Source: an uncultured Oscillospiraceae bacterium (GTDB taxonomy: Bacteria; Bacillota; Clostridia; Oscillospirales; Ruminococcaceae). From it: DNA of 22,989 nt. The translations under genes and the position numbers were made by a program. The stretch is from NCBI GenBank assembly GCA_910578965.1, contig CAJTSP010000030.1, positions 1 through 22,989 on the forward strand. The letters are read 5' to 3'. Positions 7,905-14,710 of this stretch are shown one piece after another. How positions within the stretch are numbered: position 1 is the stretch's first letter; each line of letters starts with the position of its first letter. The notes beneath the pieces were generated by a model. That model worked only from the letters and a program-made list of their open reading frames with translations, was not told the DNA's origin and made no database searches.

Positions 7905-9158
7905 TCAGCGGTCCCAGCCGGCGGTAAGCTCCACCAGCTTGATGTAATCCCGCAGGATGTGGAACGGGTCCTTGACCGGCAGGGCCACCAGCTTTTGCTC
8001 GGGCGTGCCGTCCCGCCGGCGGATCTGGGTCCACTCGCCCAGCTCCCGGTTGGGGAAGGTGTTAAACACATAGCTGTGGCAGCAGCGGTAGATGGCGTCC
8101 ATCGCCGGATCGCCGGTAAGCTTATAGAGCAGCGGGAAGAGGTACAGGATTTCCGAGTGGGGCCACCAGAGCTTCATGTCCCAGGTGTCCTCCATCAGGT
8201 CCTCATAGGCGCTGTGGCGGCTTTCGCCCCGGGGGCGGCCCCCCTCTATATCCACAAACCGCAAAAGGCCCCCGTGCCCAGTATCCCATCCAAGGGCAAA
8301 GGTGGTTTTGGCGATCCGGCTGATCTGCTCCAGCCGCTCCTTCAGCCCGCCGAAGGCCCCGTAGAACTCCAGCAGAAACCAGGCGTCCTCCAGGGTATGG
8401 CCGGGGTTGATGTGCCGGTCCAGCATCCGGGTTTCGGCCCCCGGCGCGTCCAGCACAAACTCCCGGATGTGGCCCCTGCCGTCGGCCAGGGTGTCCAGGA
8501 TAAAGTCCGCCTTGCCGCGGGCATAGGCGATCTCCTCGCTGGCATCCAGGCCCAGCCGCTGGCGCATAAGGATGTACTCCTGCACCGTATTGGTAAGGAT
8601 CATCGGGATGCCGTGGATGCGGTAGCCCTCCGGGATGGGGTAGGGCTCGGTGAGGAAGTCGTTTGCCTCGATGCGGCGCACGATGCTTTTGTAAAGGGCC
8701 TCGACCCGGCCTGCCTCGCTGAGCAGCCCCATGGTTTTGACATACTGGGCCATGCCAATGAGGGCAAAGCAGTCGGCATAGATGCTGGCGTCGTACCGGC
8801 CGGTGCGCTCGTCCACCAGCCTTTCGCCGCTCCGGGTAAGCAGGTAGCAGCAGACCTGATCCTCCCCGATGGATTTTTCGGTCAAAAAGCGGTAGGTGCC
8901 GGCCATCCATCGCTCGAGGGTCTGCTGGCTGAGCTTTGGAAAGAGCCCTTGTTTGCTGAGGTCGTGCAGCCGCCCCAGCACCCAGAGCCAGCGCCCCTGG
9001 GACCAGGTAAACTTGTTGTGGCTAAGCAGCTCGTCCCCCTGGTTGTTGATGCAGTTGAGGATGCCGCCCTGCTCCTCGTCCACAAATTTCTGCCAGTAGG
9101 GCATAAAATCGTCCTCGATCTGGGAAATGTAAAATCGCCGCAGTGCTGCGGGGTCCAT
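7905..9158 (-). CDS. N-acylglucosamine 2-epimerase (AGE) family protein
   Basis: A 417-residue (alpha/alpha)6-barrel epimerase. The start at 9158 is fixed by AAAAGGAG six bases upstream; an 18-residue in-frame extension is discarded. Family signatures: KFTWSQGRWLWVLGRL (49-64), the active-site NPGHTLEDAWFLLEF (251-265, His254), MKLWWPHSE (328-336, His334) and KDPFHILRD (396-404, His400). Family members interconvert N-acetylmannosamine and N-acetylglucosamine, or epimerise cellobiose or mannose. In this operon the likely reaction is ManNAc to GlcNAc or a related derivative, before phosphorylation and entry to NagA. No kinase is present in the window, so either a distant kinase is used or the substrate differs. 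Cytoplasmic. Confidence 0.88.
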   Translation of the reverse strand: MDPAALRRFYISQIEDDFMPYWQKFVDEEQGGILNCINNQGDELLSHNKFTWSQGRWLWVLGRLHDLSKQGLFPKLSQQTLERWMAGTYRFLTEKSIGEDQVCCYLLTRSGERLVDERTGRYDASIYADCFALIGMAQYVKTMGLLSEAGRVEALYKSIVRRIEANDFLTEPYPIPEGYRIHGIPMILTNTVQEYILMRQRLGLDASEEIAYARGKADFILDTLADGRGHIREFVLDAPGAETRMLDRHINPGHTLEDAWFLLEFYGAFGGLKERLEQISRIAKTTFALGWDTGHGGLLRFVDIEGGRPRGESRHSAYEDLMEDTWDMKLWWPHSEILYLFPLLYKLTGDPAMDAIYRCCHSYVFNTFPNRELGEWTQIRRRDGTPEQKLVALPVKDPFHILRDYIKLVELTAGWDR

Positions 9159-9240
9159 AGGCACTCCTTTTCCGGCGCGGCGCGCGCCTTGGTATGGCGG
9201 CAGACGGCGCAAAAAGCGCCCCTGTCCCTTGTTTTGTCGG

Positions 9241-9314
9241 GCTTATGATAAGCTGCGGCCCCCCAAAACGGGAAGCCGCAGCCGGGGAGGATGCTGCCGG
9301 CCTCAGCCGGCAGC
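9241..9314 (-). other. Tandem inverted repeats between symporter and epimerase genes
   Basis: Three adjacent inverted repeats lie in the 168-base gap: a perfect 9-bp stem (9293-9301 with 9306-9314, loop CTCA), an 8-bp stem with an inner 3-bp stem (9252-9259 with 9275-9282), and the odd palindrome GCTTATGATAAGC (9241-9253), which shares two bases with the second. No T-run follows any of them on the - strand, so they look less like terminators than like mRNA-stabilising or processing structures that could set a different level for the symporter and the downstream enzymes. Confidence 0.6.
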
Positions 9315-9326
9315 GGGAAGGGATGC

Positions 9327-10835
9327 TTAGTCGTCCTTGCCCAGGTGGACCATCAGGTCCTCGATCTCCTGGGGCACGGGCTTTTTCAGCGCGTACTGGT
9401 TGATGAGGCCGATGCCCACGTAGACCACAAAGGCCACGGCGGTGGGCAGGATCACCGAGATGTCCGCCTCAAAAGCGGGCAGCACATGGGCCTGGTTGAG
9501 CACGAAGACCGAGAAGCCGCCCAGGGTGGAGAGGATCGCGGCCTTGGCGTCGCAGTGCTTGAAGGCGGGCAGCAGGCCCAGCAGCAGCGGGATGGCCGTG
9601 GGGCCAAGCAGCGCCGAGAACCAGCTGAGGATCATGTTGGCGATGCCGCCAAAGCTGTCCTGCATCAGGCCGACGACCACGGTAAGCAGCATAAACCCGA
9701 TGGTGGTAGCGCGGGCGGTGAACAGCTCTTTTTTGTCGTCGGTGAGAATGTCCTTCTTAAAGATGGGCAGGATGTCGCGGGTGAGCACGGCGGAGATGGT
9801 GTTGCAGTCCGAGGTGCACATCGAGAGGGTGTTGGCGTACATGGCCGCCAGCGAGAGGCCCAGCAGGCCGCTGGGCAGGAACATCTTGCTCAGTGTGGCG
9901 TAAAGGGTATTGGAGGCCTCGGCCTGGGTGAGGCCGGGCACAAAGATCGAGCCCAGCCACATCGGGGTAAAGACGATGATGGGCCAAACCAGATACAAGG
10001 CCGCGCTGAGCATGGCCGAGCGCTTGGCGTCCTTGGCGTTGTCCACCGAGATATAGCGGGTGGCAAGGCTCCAGGTGCCGCCGTTGTAGCTCAGGAACAC
10101 CACGATGAAGTAGAGCAGGGTCCAGCTGACCGAGCCCTGGCCGCGGCCGGGGTTCATGATGCAGAGGTTGCCCTCGGGCAGGTTGCCAAAGGCCTCGAAC
10201 AGGCCCATGCCAAACTGGCTGCGCAGGTGCAGGATGGTGCCCACAAACAGGGTCAGGCCGGCAACGGTCTGCACCACCCACTGGGCAAAGTCGGTCCAGA
10301 GGTCGGCGATCAGGCCGCCGATGGACATGTAGATCAGGGAAACCACCGCGCTGGAGAGGATGCCGATCCAGATGGGCACGCCGGTAAAGCCGTAGACCAG
10401 GATGCCGATGGAGGCCCATTTGGCGCCCACGTCGATCAGCTTGGAGACGATGCCCGAGATGGCCACCACCACCTGGGTGGCAGTGCTGTACCGCATGCGC
10501 AGGTACTCGGTGGGAGACTGGATGCCCAGCGCCTTGCGCAGCCGGGGCCAGCGCGGCGCCATAAAGACGGCGCCCAGCGCGACCGCGATGGCAATGTTGA
10601 CCGCCCACCAGAAATAGATGGCGGTGCCGGTGGCGTAGGCGATGCCCGCGTAGCCCACAAAGACCACGCCGGAATAGCCGGTTACATGGTGCGAAATGCC
10701 GGAGAGCCACCATGGCACCTTACCGCCGGCCACATAAAAATCCTCCGAACTTTTAACGTTGTTCTTGGAGTAAAGGCCGATGACGACCATGACAACCAGG
10801 AACAGCAGAACGGCTCCGTAATCGAGTATACCCAT
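9327..10835 (-). CDS. Sodium:solute symporter (SSS family)
   Basis: A 502-residue, roughly 13-helix symporter. The start at 10835 gives the normal SSS N-terminus, a helix followed by SSEDFYVAGGKVPWWLSG (29-46), with GCGAGGAA about 8-10 bases upstream; the longer reading to 11120 is basic, lacks a well-placed start and overlaps the preceding gene. Other family traits are WGLVW-free helices with GIQSPTEYLRMRYS and the sodium-site region LAAMYANTLSMCTSDCNTIS. SSS members carry sugars, sialic acid, amino acids, pantothenate or short acids. With an AGE epimerase, NagA and NagB in the same operon, an N-acetylated amino sugar or sialic acid is the likely cargo. The exact substrate is inferred from context. 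Sits in the cytoplasmic membrane. Confidence 0.88.
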   Translation of the reverse strand: MGILDYGAVLLFLVVMVVIGLYSKNNVKSSEDFYVAGGKVPWWLSGISHHVTGYSGVVFVGYAGIAYATGTAIYFWWAVNIAIAVALGAVFMAPRWPRLRKALGIQSPTEYLRMRYSTATQVVVAISGIVSKLIDVGAKWASIGILVYGFTGVPIWIGILSSAVVSLIYMSIGGLIADLWTDFAQWVVQTVAGLTLFVGTILHLRSQFGMGLFEAFGNLPEGNLCIMNPGRGQGSVSWTLLYFIVVFLSYNGGTWSLATRYISVDNAKDAKRSAMLSAALYLVWPIIVFTPMWLGSIFVPGLTQAEASNTLYATLSKMFLPSGLLGLSLAAMYANTLSMCTSDCNTISAVLTRDILPIFKKDILTDDKKELFTARATTIGFMLLTVVVGLMQDSFGGIANMILSWFSALLGPTAIPLLLGLLPAFKHCDAKAAILSTLGGFSVFVLNQAHVLPAFEADISVILPTAVAFVVYVGIGLINQYALKKPVPQEIEDLMVHLGKDD

Positions 10836-11004
10836 ACCTTGATTCCTCGCTTTCCTCAAAAAACTTTCACTCTTTGCCGCGTTTGTCCTGATCCCCCGGC
10901 AAAGGCCATGCGCGCCCCTGCCGGGCGATGCGATCCCTTTTCCCCACACCCCTCCTTTCTTTTTATCGGGCCGGCGGCCCGGTTTTCTGCCGCCCTGCCG
11001 CGGG
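10836..11004 (-). other. Intercistronic spacer with two hairpins
   Basis: A 169-base gap without a gene. It holds a long imperfect hairpin (CCCGGCA at 10895-10901 with TGCCGGG at 10919-10925, plus an inner GGC/GCC pair) and a 6-bp GC stem with loop GGC (10967-10981). Neither is followed by a T-run on the - strand, so read-through into the symporter gene is expected. An AAAGGAGG lies upstream but has no well-spaced start codon. Confidence 0.45.
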
Positions 11005-11790
11005 TTATGCCCCGCGCAAGGCGTCAATGCGCTGCTGGACAAAATGCTGCTGAACGGCCCGCCGCTCCTCTTTTTCGCCCTCCTGCAGCATCGCCTCGCT
11101 GCGGCGGATGTACTGCACAAGCTCGGGCACCGTAAACCATTCCTTCAGGGCGGCGTCCAGCCGCAGGTCCTGCCGGGAAACGCCCTGGTTCCAGCCGTAC
11201 AGCGCCAGCACCGCCGCCGCCGCCAAAAGGGTGGGCTCCAAAAGGGCCCAGACCCCGGTGGGGGCGGCTGCGCCCGCCCGGCGGGCCAGGGCGGCCAGCT
11301 CGGCCAGCAAGGCAAGGCCCAGCAGCGGGGTCAGCAGGCCCAAAACGGTTTTGAGCTGCTCCTGCCGGCGGCAGCGCTCGATCTCCCGCATGGCGGCGAT
11401 CCGCACATAGCCCTCCCCCTCCTGCCGCAGAAGCTCCGGGTTCACCGCCAGCAAAAACGGCTCGCCGGCCTTTTGCCGCAAGGGGGTCACCAGCTCGACG
11501 GTGCGGTGCAAAAACTCGTACCGGGCCATCTCGCCACACAGGCAAAGCCGCACGTTGCACTGCACCGGCAGCGCAAGCCCAAGGGGTTCAAGGCCGGTGT
11601 AGCTGGCGGCCGGGCGCGGCAGGCAAAGCACCTTGCGGCAAAGCCAGGCCAGCGCCCCAAGGCCCGCCGCGGCAATTACCGCGCGCAGCCAGAGGCTGTT
11701 TGCCAGCAGCCCGCCCAAAATGCAGACCGCGGCCCACAGGGGCGCCAAAGCCACCAGATACCACACATTGCCACTTTTTAACCGGATCAT
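11005..11790 (-). CDS. HtpX/M48-shaped membrane protein with lost zinc histidines
   Basis: A 261-residue membrane protein; start ATG at 11790 has GGGAGG 8 bases upstream, and a TTG further up is rejected. Layout: two helices (about 9-30 and 34-52), a soluble part, the segment MREIERCRRQ (134-143), two more helices (148-168 and 179-200), then DLRLD (208-212) and a charged tail. This order matches HtpX-type M48 peptidases, in which two helices precede HExxH and two helices separate it from ExxAD. Here HExxH reads REIER, with both histidines replaced by Arg, and ExxAD reads DLRLD. If the homology is right it is a non-catalytic relative, perhaps a sensor or scaffold for the symporter next to it. 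I do not recognise a named family; the relationship is inferred from topology and two short motifs. Confidence 0.7.
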   Translation of the reverse strand: MIRLKSGNVWYLVALAPLWAAVCILGGLLANSLWLRAVIAAAGLGALAWLCRKVLCLPRPAASYTGLEPLGLALPVQCNVRLCLCGEMARYEFLHRTVELVTPLRQKAGEPFLLAVNPELLRQEGEGYVRIAAMREIERCRRQEQLKTVLGLLTPLLGLALLAELAALARRAGAAAPTGVWALLEPTLLAAAAVLALYGWNQGVSRQDLRLDAALKEWFTVPELVQYIRRSEAMLQEGEKEERRAVQQHFVQQRIDALRGA

Positions 11791-11984
11791 CTGCACCGCC
11801 TCCCTCAAAGGCCCCTTTTATGCATCCCTTTGCGGGCGATGCCTGCCTTTTTTGCAGGGGCCGGGCTTGGGGCAGAGGCCTTGCGCTTTTGCCCCAGGCT
11901 TTTGATTTTTGCCGCCGAGCGAATGTTATCGGCCGTGGCACGGCCTGCCATACGCCGCGCCCTTGCCTGCCGCAGCGCGCAGGC
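11791..11984 (-). other. Intercistronic spacer, nagB-like gene to membrane protein gene
   Basis: A 194-base gap in the operon. Apart from a small GCATC/GATGC stem near 11825-11845 and the ribosome site of the membrane protein gene, I see no gene, promoter or terminator with a T-run. Confidence 0.4.
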
Positions 11985-12740
11985 TCAGATCAGATCGCCG
12001 GCACAGGCCTCGTCGATATACATGCGCACATTGTCGGTACGGCGCAGGATGCTGGCCGGGCAGGCCTCCGAAACCGGGCCGTTGAGCGCCGCAACGGTAG
12101 CGTTGTGCTTGCTGACCGCCGGCACGATGCAAAAAATGTGCTCGCTGGCTGCCAGGCGGGGCACGGTAACGCTCAGGGCATAGCGGGGCACCTCGTCCAG
12201 GCTGGCAAAGCACCCGTCGTGCACCTGCTGGTTGCGGCAGACCTCGTCCAGCCGGACCTTTTTGATGGGCACAGGGTCGTGGAAATCGGCCACTGGAGGG
12301 TCGTTAAAGGCAATGTGGCCGTTTTCGCCAATGCCCATAAAGGTAATGTGGGTGGGCGCGGCATCCAGCAGCGCGCCATACCGCTTTACCTCTTCGTCCG
12401 GGTCGTTTGCGCCGTTGATGAGGTTCACGCTGCGAAAAGGCGCCTTGTCAAAGATCGACTCGCTCAGGAAATGGTTGAAGGACTTGGGATGCCCCAGCGC
12501 AAAACCCACATACTCGTCCATGTGGTAAGCGTTGATGCGCCCCCATTCGATGTCCTGCCCAAGCAGCGCCGCCAAAAACTCGTTTTGGGACGGGGCCGCT
12601 GCAAAGATGCAATTGATCTCGTCATGGGTTTTCAGCAAGGTACGGATGCATTCGGCCGCGTCCTGTGCGGCTGCCGCGCCCATCTCGGCGCGGGTGGGAT
12701 GAATCTGGAGCCGGATCTTGTCGTAATTGCGTTCGATCAA
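11985..12740 (-). CDS. Glucosamine-6-phosphate deaminase/isomerase family protein (NagB-like)
   Basis: A 251-residue NagB-family protein with a TTG start preceded by AGGAAGGA; no ATG lies near the expected N-terminus. NagB converts glucosamine-6-phosphate to fructose-6-phosphate and ammonia. The core motifs YHMDEYVG (72-79, catalytic Asp75) and GIGENGHIAFNDPP (136-149, His142) are present. Differences from E. coli NagB are visible: the phosphate-binding loop usually written GLATGSTP is FAAAPSQNEF (46-55), and the position of E. coli Glu148 is Asp147 here. It may act on a different hexosamine phosphate or be a divergent deaminase. It follows the lacI-type gene by 120 bases in the same direction and is the first enzyme of the operon. 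Confidence 0.85.
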   Translation of the reverse strand: MIERNYDKIRLQIHPTRAEMGAAAAQDAAECIRTLLKTHDEINCIFAAAPSQNEFLAALLGQDIEWGRINAYHMDEYVGFALGHPKSFNHFLSESIFDKAPFRSVNLINGANDPDEEVKRYGALLDAAPTHITFMGIGENGHIAFNDPPVADFHDPVPIKKVRLDEVCRNQQVHDGCFASLDEVPRYALSVTVPRLAASEHIFCIVPAVSKHNATVAALNGPVSEACPASILRRTDNVRMYIDEACAGDLI

Positions 12741-12860
12741 GTTGTTCCTTCCTCTCCTGTTTTTTGTTTATGGTTTATCCGGGCCGCCGGCGCAGCCTTG
12801 CGGCGTGCGGCGGTTTTGCCTGCGGAGCTCTTGCATGGGGGGGCGTGCCAGGCGGCATGG

Positions 12861-13931
12861 TTACCGGCGCACCTTTTTATGCAGCCGCCGCACCGATTCG
12901 CGCTCAACCAGGGCAGGCTGGAGCACAACCTGGCCCTCGCGTATTTCTTTTCCTTCCAGCCGGTCCAGTAGGATACGGGCGGCCAACTGGCCGGTCTCGG
13001 CAGCCGGCTGTGCGATGGTGGTGAGCGCGGGGGAGACCAGCGCGCTCACCGAAATGTCGTCGAACCCGATCACCGAAAGATCGTTGGGTACCCGTACGCC
13101 CTGCTGCTCCAGCAGCTTGATGGCCCCGATGGCCATCATATCGTTTACCGCCATTACGGCGTCCGGCAGGTAATCGCCCCGCAGCAGCATCCGGCCAAGC
13201 TCCCGGCCGCAGCAATAGCTATTTTCCACCGTAGGGTCGGCGCCGGAGCTTGCGCTGTCACCGCCATATAAGAGGATGCGTCGGTTGCTGGGGTGCAGGC
13301 CGGCGTCCCGCAGGGCCTTGCGGTAGCCGTCCAGATACAAACGGCGGCTGTAGCGGTCAAGCGGGCCGCTGATAAAGGCGATGTCCCGGTGGCCGCACCC
13401 CAAAAGGTACTGGGTGGCAAGATGCCCCGCCTTGAAAAAATCAAAGCTCACACAATCTGCCCTGTAGGCGGGGGGCACCTGATCCAGCAGCACAAACGCC
13501 CGCGCCGAGCGGGAAAGCTGATGCAGAAATGCATCGTTAAGATGGATACCGGACAGCAACACTCCATCCACCTGCCGGCGCTCCATGGTTTCGAGATGCC
13601 GCAGCTCCAGCTCCGGGCTGTTTTGGGAGGAGCAGATGATGAGGGTATAGCCCCGCCGCAGGCACTCCAGCTCCACCGCACCGATAAGCTGGGAATAAAA
13701 AGGGTTTGTGATGGAGGGTACCAGCACCGCTACCTCTCGGCTGGCGCCGCCCTTGAGGAGCTGGCTGAAGCGGTTGGGCTTATAGTTGAGCTGGGCAGCC
13801 GCATCCAATACCTTGACGCGCAGGCTCTCCCGCACGGGATAATCGGAATTGCTCATCACCCGGGACACGGTGGCCGCCGAGACCCCTGCGCGTTTTGCAA
13901 TATCAGCAATGGTTGCTTTTTTAGAGGCCAT
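12861..13931 (-). CDS. LacI/GalR-family transcription regulator
   Basis: A 356-residue regulator. The N-terminal helix-turn-helix is TIADIAKRAGVSAATVSRVM (7-26), followed by the hinge segment NYKPNRFSQLLKGG (49-62) and a periplasmic-binding-protein-like sugar domain (about 65-335) with the usual AVNDMMAIGA (261-270) and VIGFDDISVS (287-296). It should bind a sugar or sugar phosphate and control the downstream amino-sugar operon. Its promoter is consensus, and an operator-like palindrome lies just after the -10 box, pointing to autoregulation. The GGGGAGG site is about 13 bases from the ATG, longer than usual; a CTG two codons upstream would be better spaced but is speculative. Confidence 0.93.
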   Translation of the reverse strand: MASKKATIADIAKRAGVSAATVSRVMSNSDYPVRESLRVKVLDAAAQLNYKPNRFSQLLKGGASREVAVLVPSITNPFYSQLIGAVELECLRRGYTLIICSSQNSPELELRHLETMERRQVDGVLLSGIHLNDAFLHQLSRSARAFVLLDQVPPAYRADCVSFDFFKAGHLATQYLLGCGHRDIAFISGPLDRYSRRLYLDGYRKALRDAGLHPSNRRILLYGGDSASSGADPTVENSYCCGRELGRMLLRGDYLPDAVMAVNDMMAIGAIKLLEQQGVRVPNDLSVIGFDDISVSALVSPALTTIAQPAAETGQLAARILLDRLEGKEIREGQVVLQPALVERESVRRLHKKVRR

Positions 13932-13976
13932 GGGCAGATTGTGACCTCCCCTTTTTTGAACAAATCTTGAACATAC

Positions 13977-13990
13977 AGAAATCGTTTACT
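13977..13990 (-). promoter_or_regulatory. LacI-type operator candidate overlapping the transcript start
   Basis: AGTAAACGATTTCT (- strand) is a 14-base imperfect palindrome around a central CG, with 5 of 7 arm positions paired. Central CG with flanking A/T is the classic form of LacI/GalR-family and CcpA (cre) sites. It sits 13 bases after the -10 box, where a bound repressor would block transcription. It differs from the cre consensus at three positions, so the local LacI protein is the more likely ligand. Confidence 0.6.
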
Positions 13991-14002
13991 AAGTTTTGCC
14001 TC

Positions 14003-14030
14003 ATTATATCATACAAAAAATCCGTGTCAA
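14003..14030 (-). promoter_or_regulatory. Consensus sigma-A promoter of the lacI-led operon
   Basis: On the - strand, TTGACA (14030-14025) and TATAAT (14008-14003) match the consensus perfectly and are 16 bases apart. Transcription would begin near 13996, about 65 bases before the regulator ATG. It is the only strong promoter I see for the operon down to 3517. Confidence 0.88.
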
Positions 14031-14539
14031 GATAAATAAATCTAAGCGTTCCATCCAGTTTTGTCCGCATATTTTTTGGTTTTTCTTCTAATTTTACTTT
14101 TTGTACAGGATATGGATTATGACTTTTTTGCGAATAAGGGCAAATATAGATAATTTTTTCTCATTCTCTTTTTTCTATGAGCCGCAGCTTCTTTCTTGAA
14201 TCGTTTTGATAATTTAGGGAAAGCTGCCCTTTGCCCCTGTTGCGCAGGGCTGGCCCTTTTGCGCCCTGTTTCTTTCTTGTTTCTTCCCGATTTGTGAAGC
14301 GAGCTTGTTTCTTTTGAGGCGGCGGGGCAGGCCGGCAAAAAGAAAGAGCAGAAAATACCCAGGCGAGGTACAGCCTCGCCCTCCAAAGAGGCATAGATTT
14401 TGTGTTTTTGCACAGTTTTTGGGATGGATTTTCTCTGGATTCCTTACCCTAAAGGGCCCAGGATTTTTGCCCAAAAGGCTATATCCTTCCGCCTCAAGGC
14501 CCGGCCGCCTAAATCAAAAAGCTGCTTTTTCATGCCCCC
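14031..14539. other. Intergenic stretch with no recognisable gene
   Basis: About 500 bases. The first 180 are AT-rich with long T-runs on the + strand; the remainder is richer in GC and holds small hairpins, including GGCGAGG/CCTCGCC (14362-14368 with 14374-14380) and CCCTG/CAGGG near 14238-14252. Open frames of 60-100 codons exist on both strands but have basic, low-complexity translations, no ribosome site and mutual overlap. A weak - strand promoter (TTGCCC, 16 bases, CATAAT) may lie near 14115-14142. An untranslated RNA or a dispersed intergenic repeat is possible. Confidence 0.4.
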
Positions 14540-14542
14540 AAA

Positions 14543-14579
14543 AGGGCAGGACCCGCCGCAGCTACCGTCCCCTTGCCCT
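14543..14579 (-). terminator. Third hairpin of a terminator stack
   Basis: AGGGCA/TGCCCT and GGAC/GTCC form a bulged 10-bp stem followed on the - strand by TTTT. It is the weakest of the stack downstream of the chemoreceptor gene. Confidence 0.4.
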
Positions 14580-14617
14580 AAAAAACACCCCAGGGGTTTC
14601 AAAAGGGTAAACCTGGG
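14580..14617 (-). terminator. Intrinsic terminator after the chemoreceptor gene (second)
   Basis: On the - strand CCCAGG and TTT pair with CCTGGG and AAA (two-base bulge), and the stem is followed by GTGTTTTTTA. The six-T run makes this a good intrinsic terminator. Confidence 0.7.
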
Positions 14618-14620
14618 CGC

Positions 14621-14660
14621 ACAAAAAGAGGCCGCCCTCCCCCAAAAGGAAGGGCGGCCT
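14621..14660 (-). terminator. Intrinsic terminator after the chemoreceptor gene (first)
   Basis: A perfect 10-bp stem AGGCCGCCCT/AGGGCGGCCT (14629-14638 with 14651-14660) is followed on the - strand by CTTTTTGTG. It lies 50 bases after the stop codon. A further 7-bp hairpin, CGCAGGG/CCCTGCG (14664-14682), lies between it and the gene. Confidence 0.8.
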
Positions 14661-14710
14661 TACCGCAGGGCAAATCCCTGCGTTTTCTGTTGTTATACGC
14701 TCTTGGGCGC

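Noticed and set aside
10836..11120. N-terminal extension of the symporter and an AAAGGAGG-GTG start inside it
   Set aside because: The extension is basic and overlaps the neighbouring gene. The GTG lies only 1-2 bases from the AGGAGG, too close for initiation.
12779..12815. GC hairpin between the lacI-type gene and the nagB-like gene as a terminator
   Set aside because: A T-run follows only on the + strand, where no gene is transcribed toward it; on the - strand no T-run is present.
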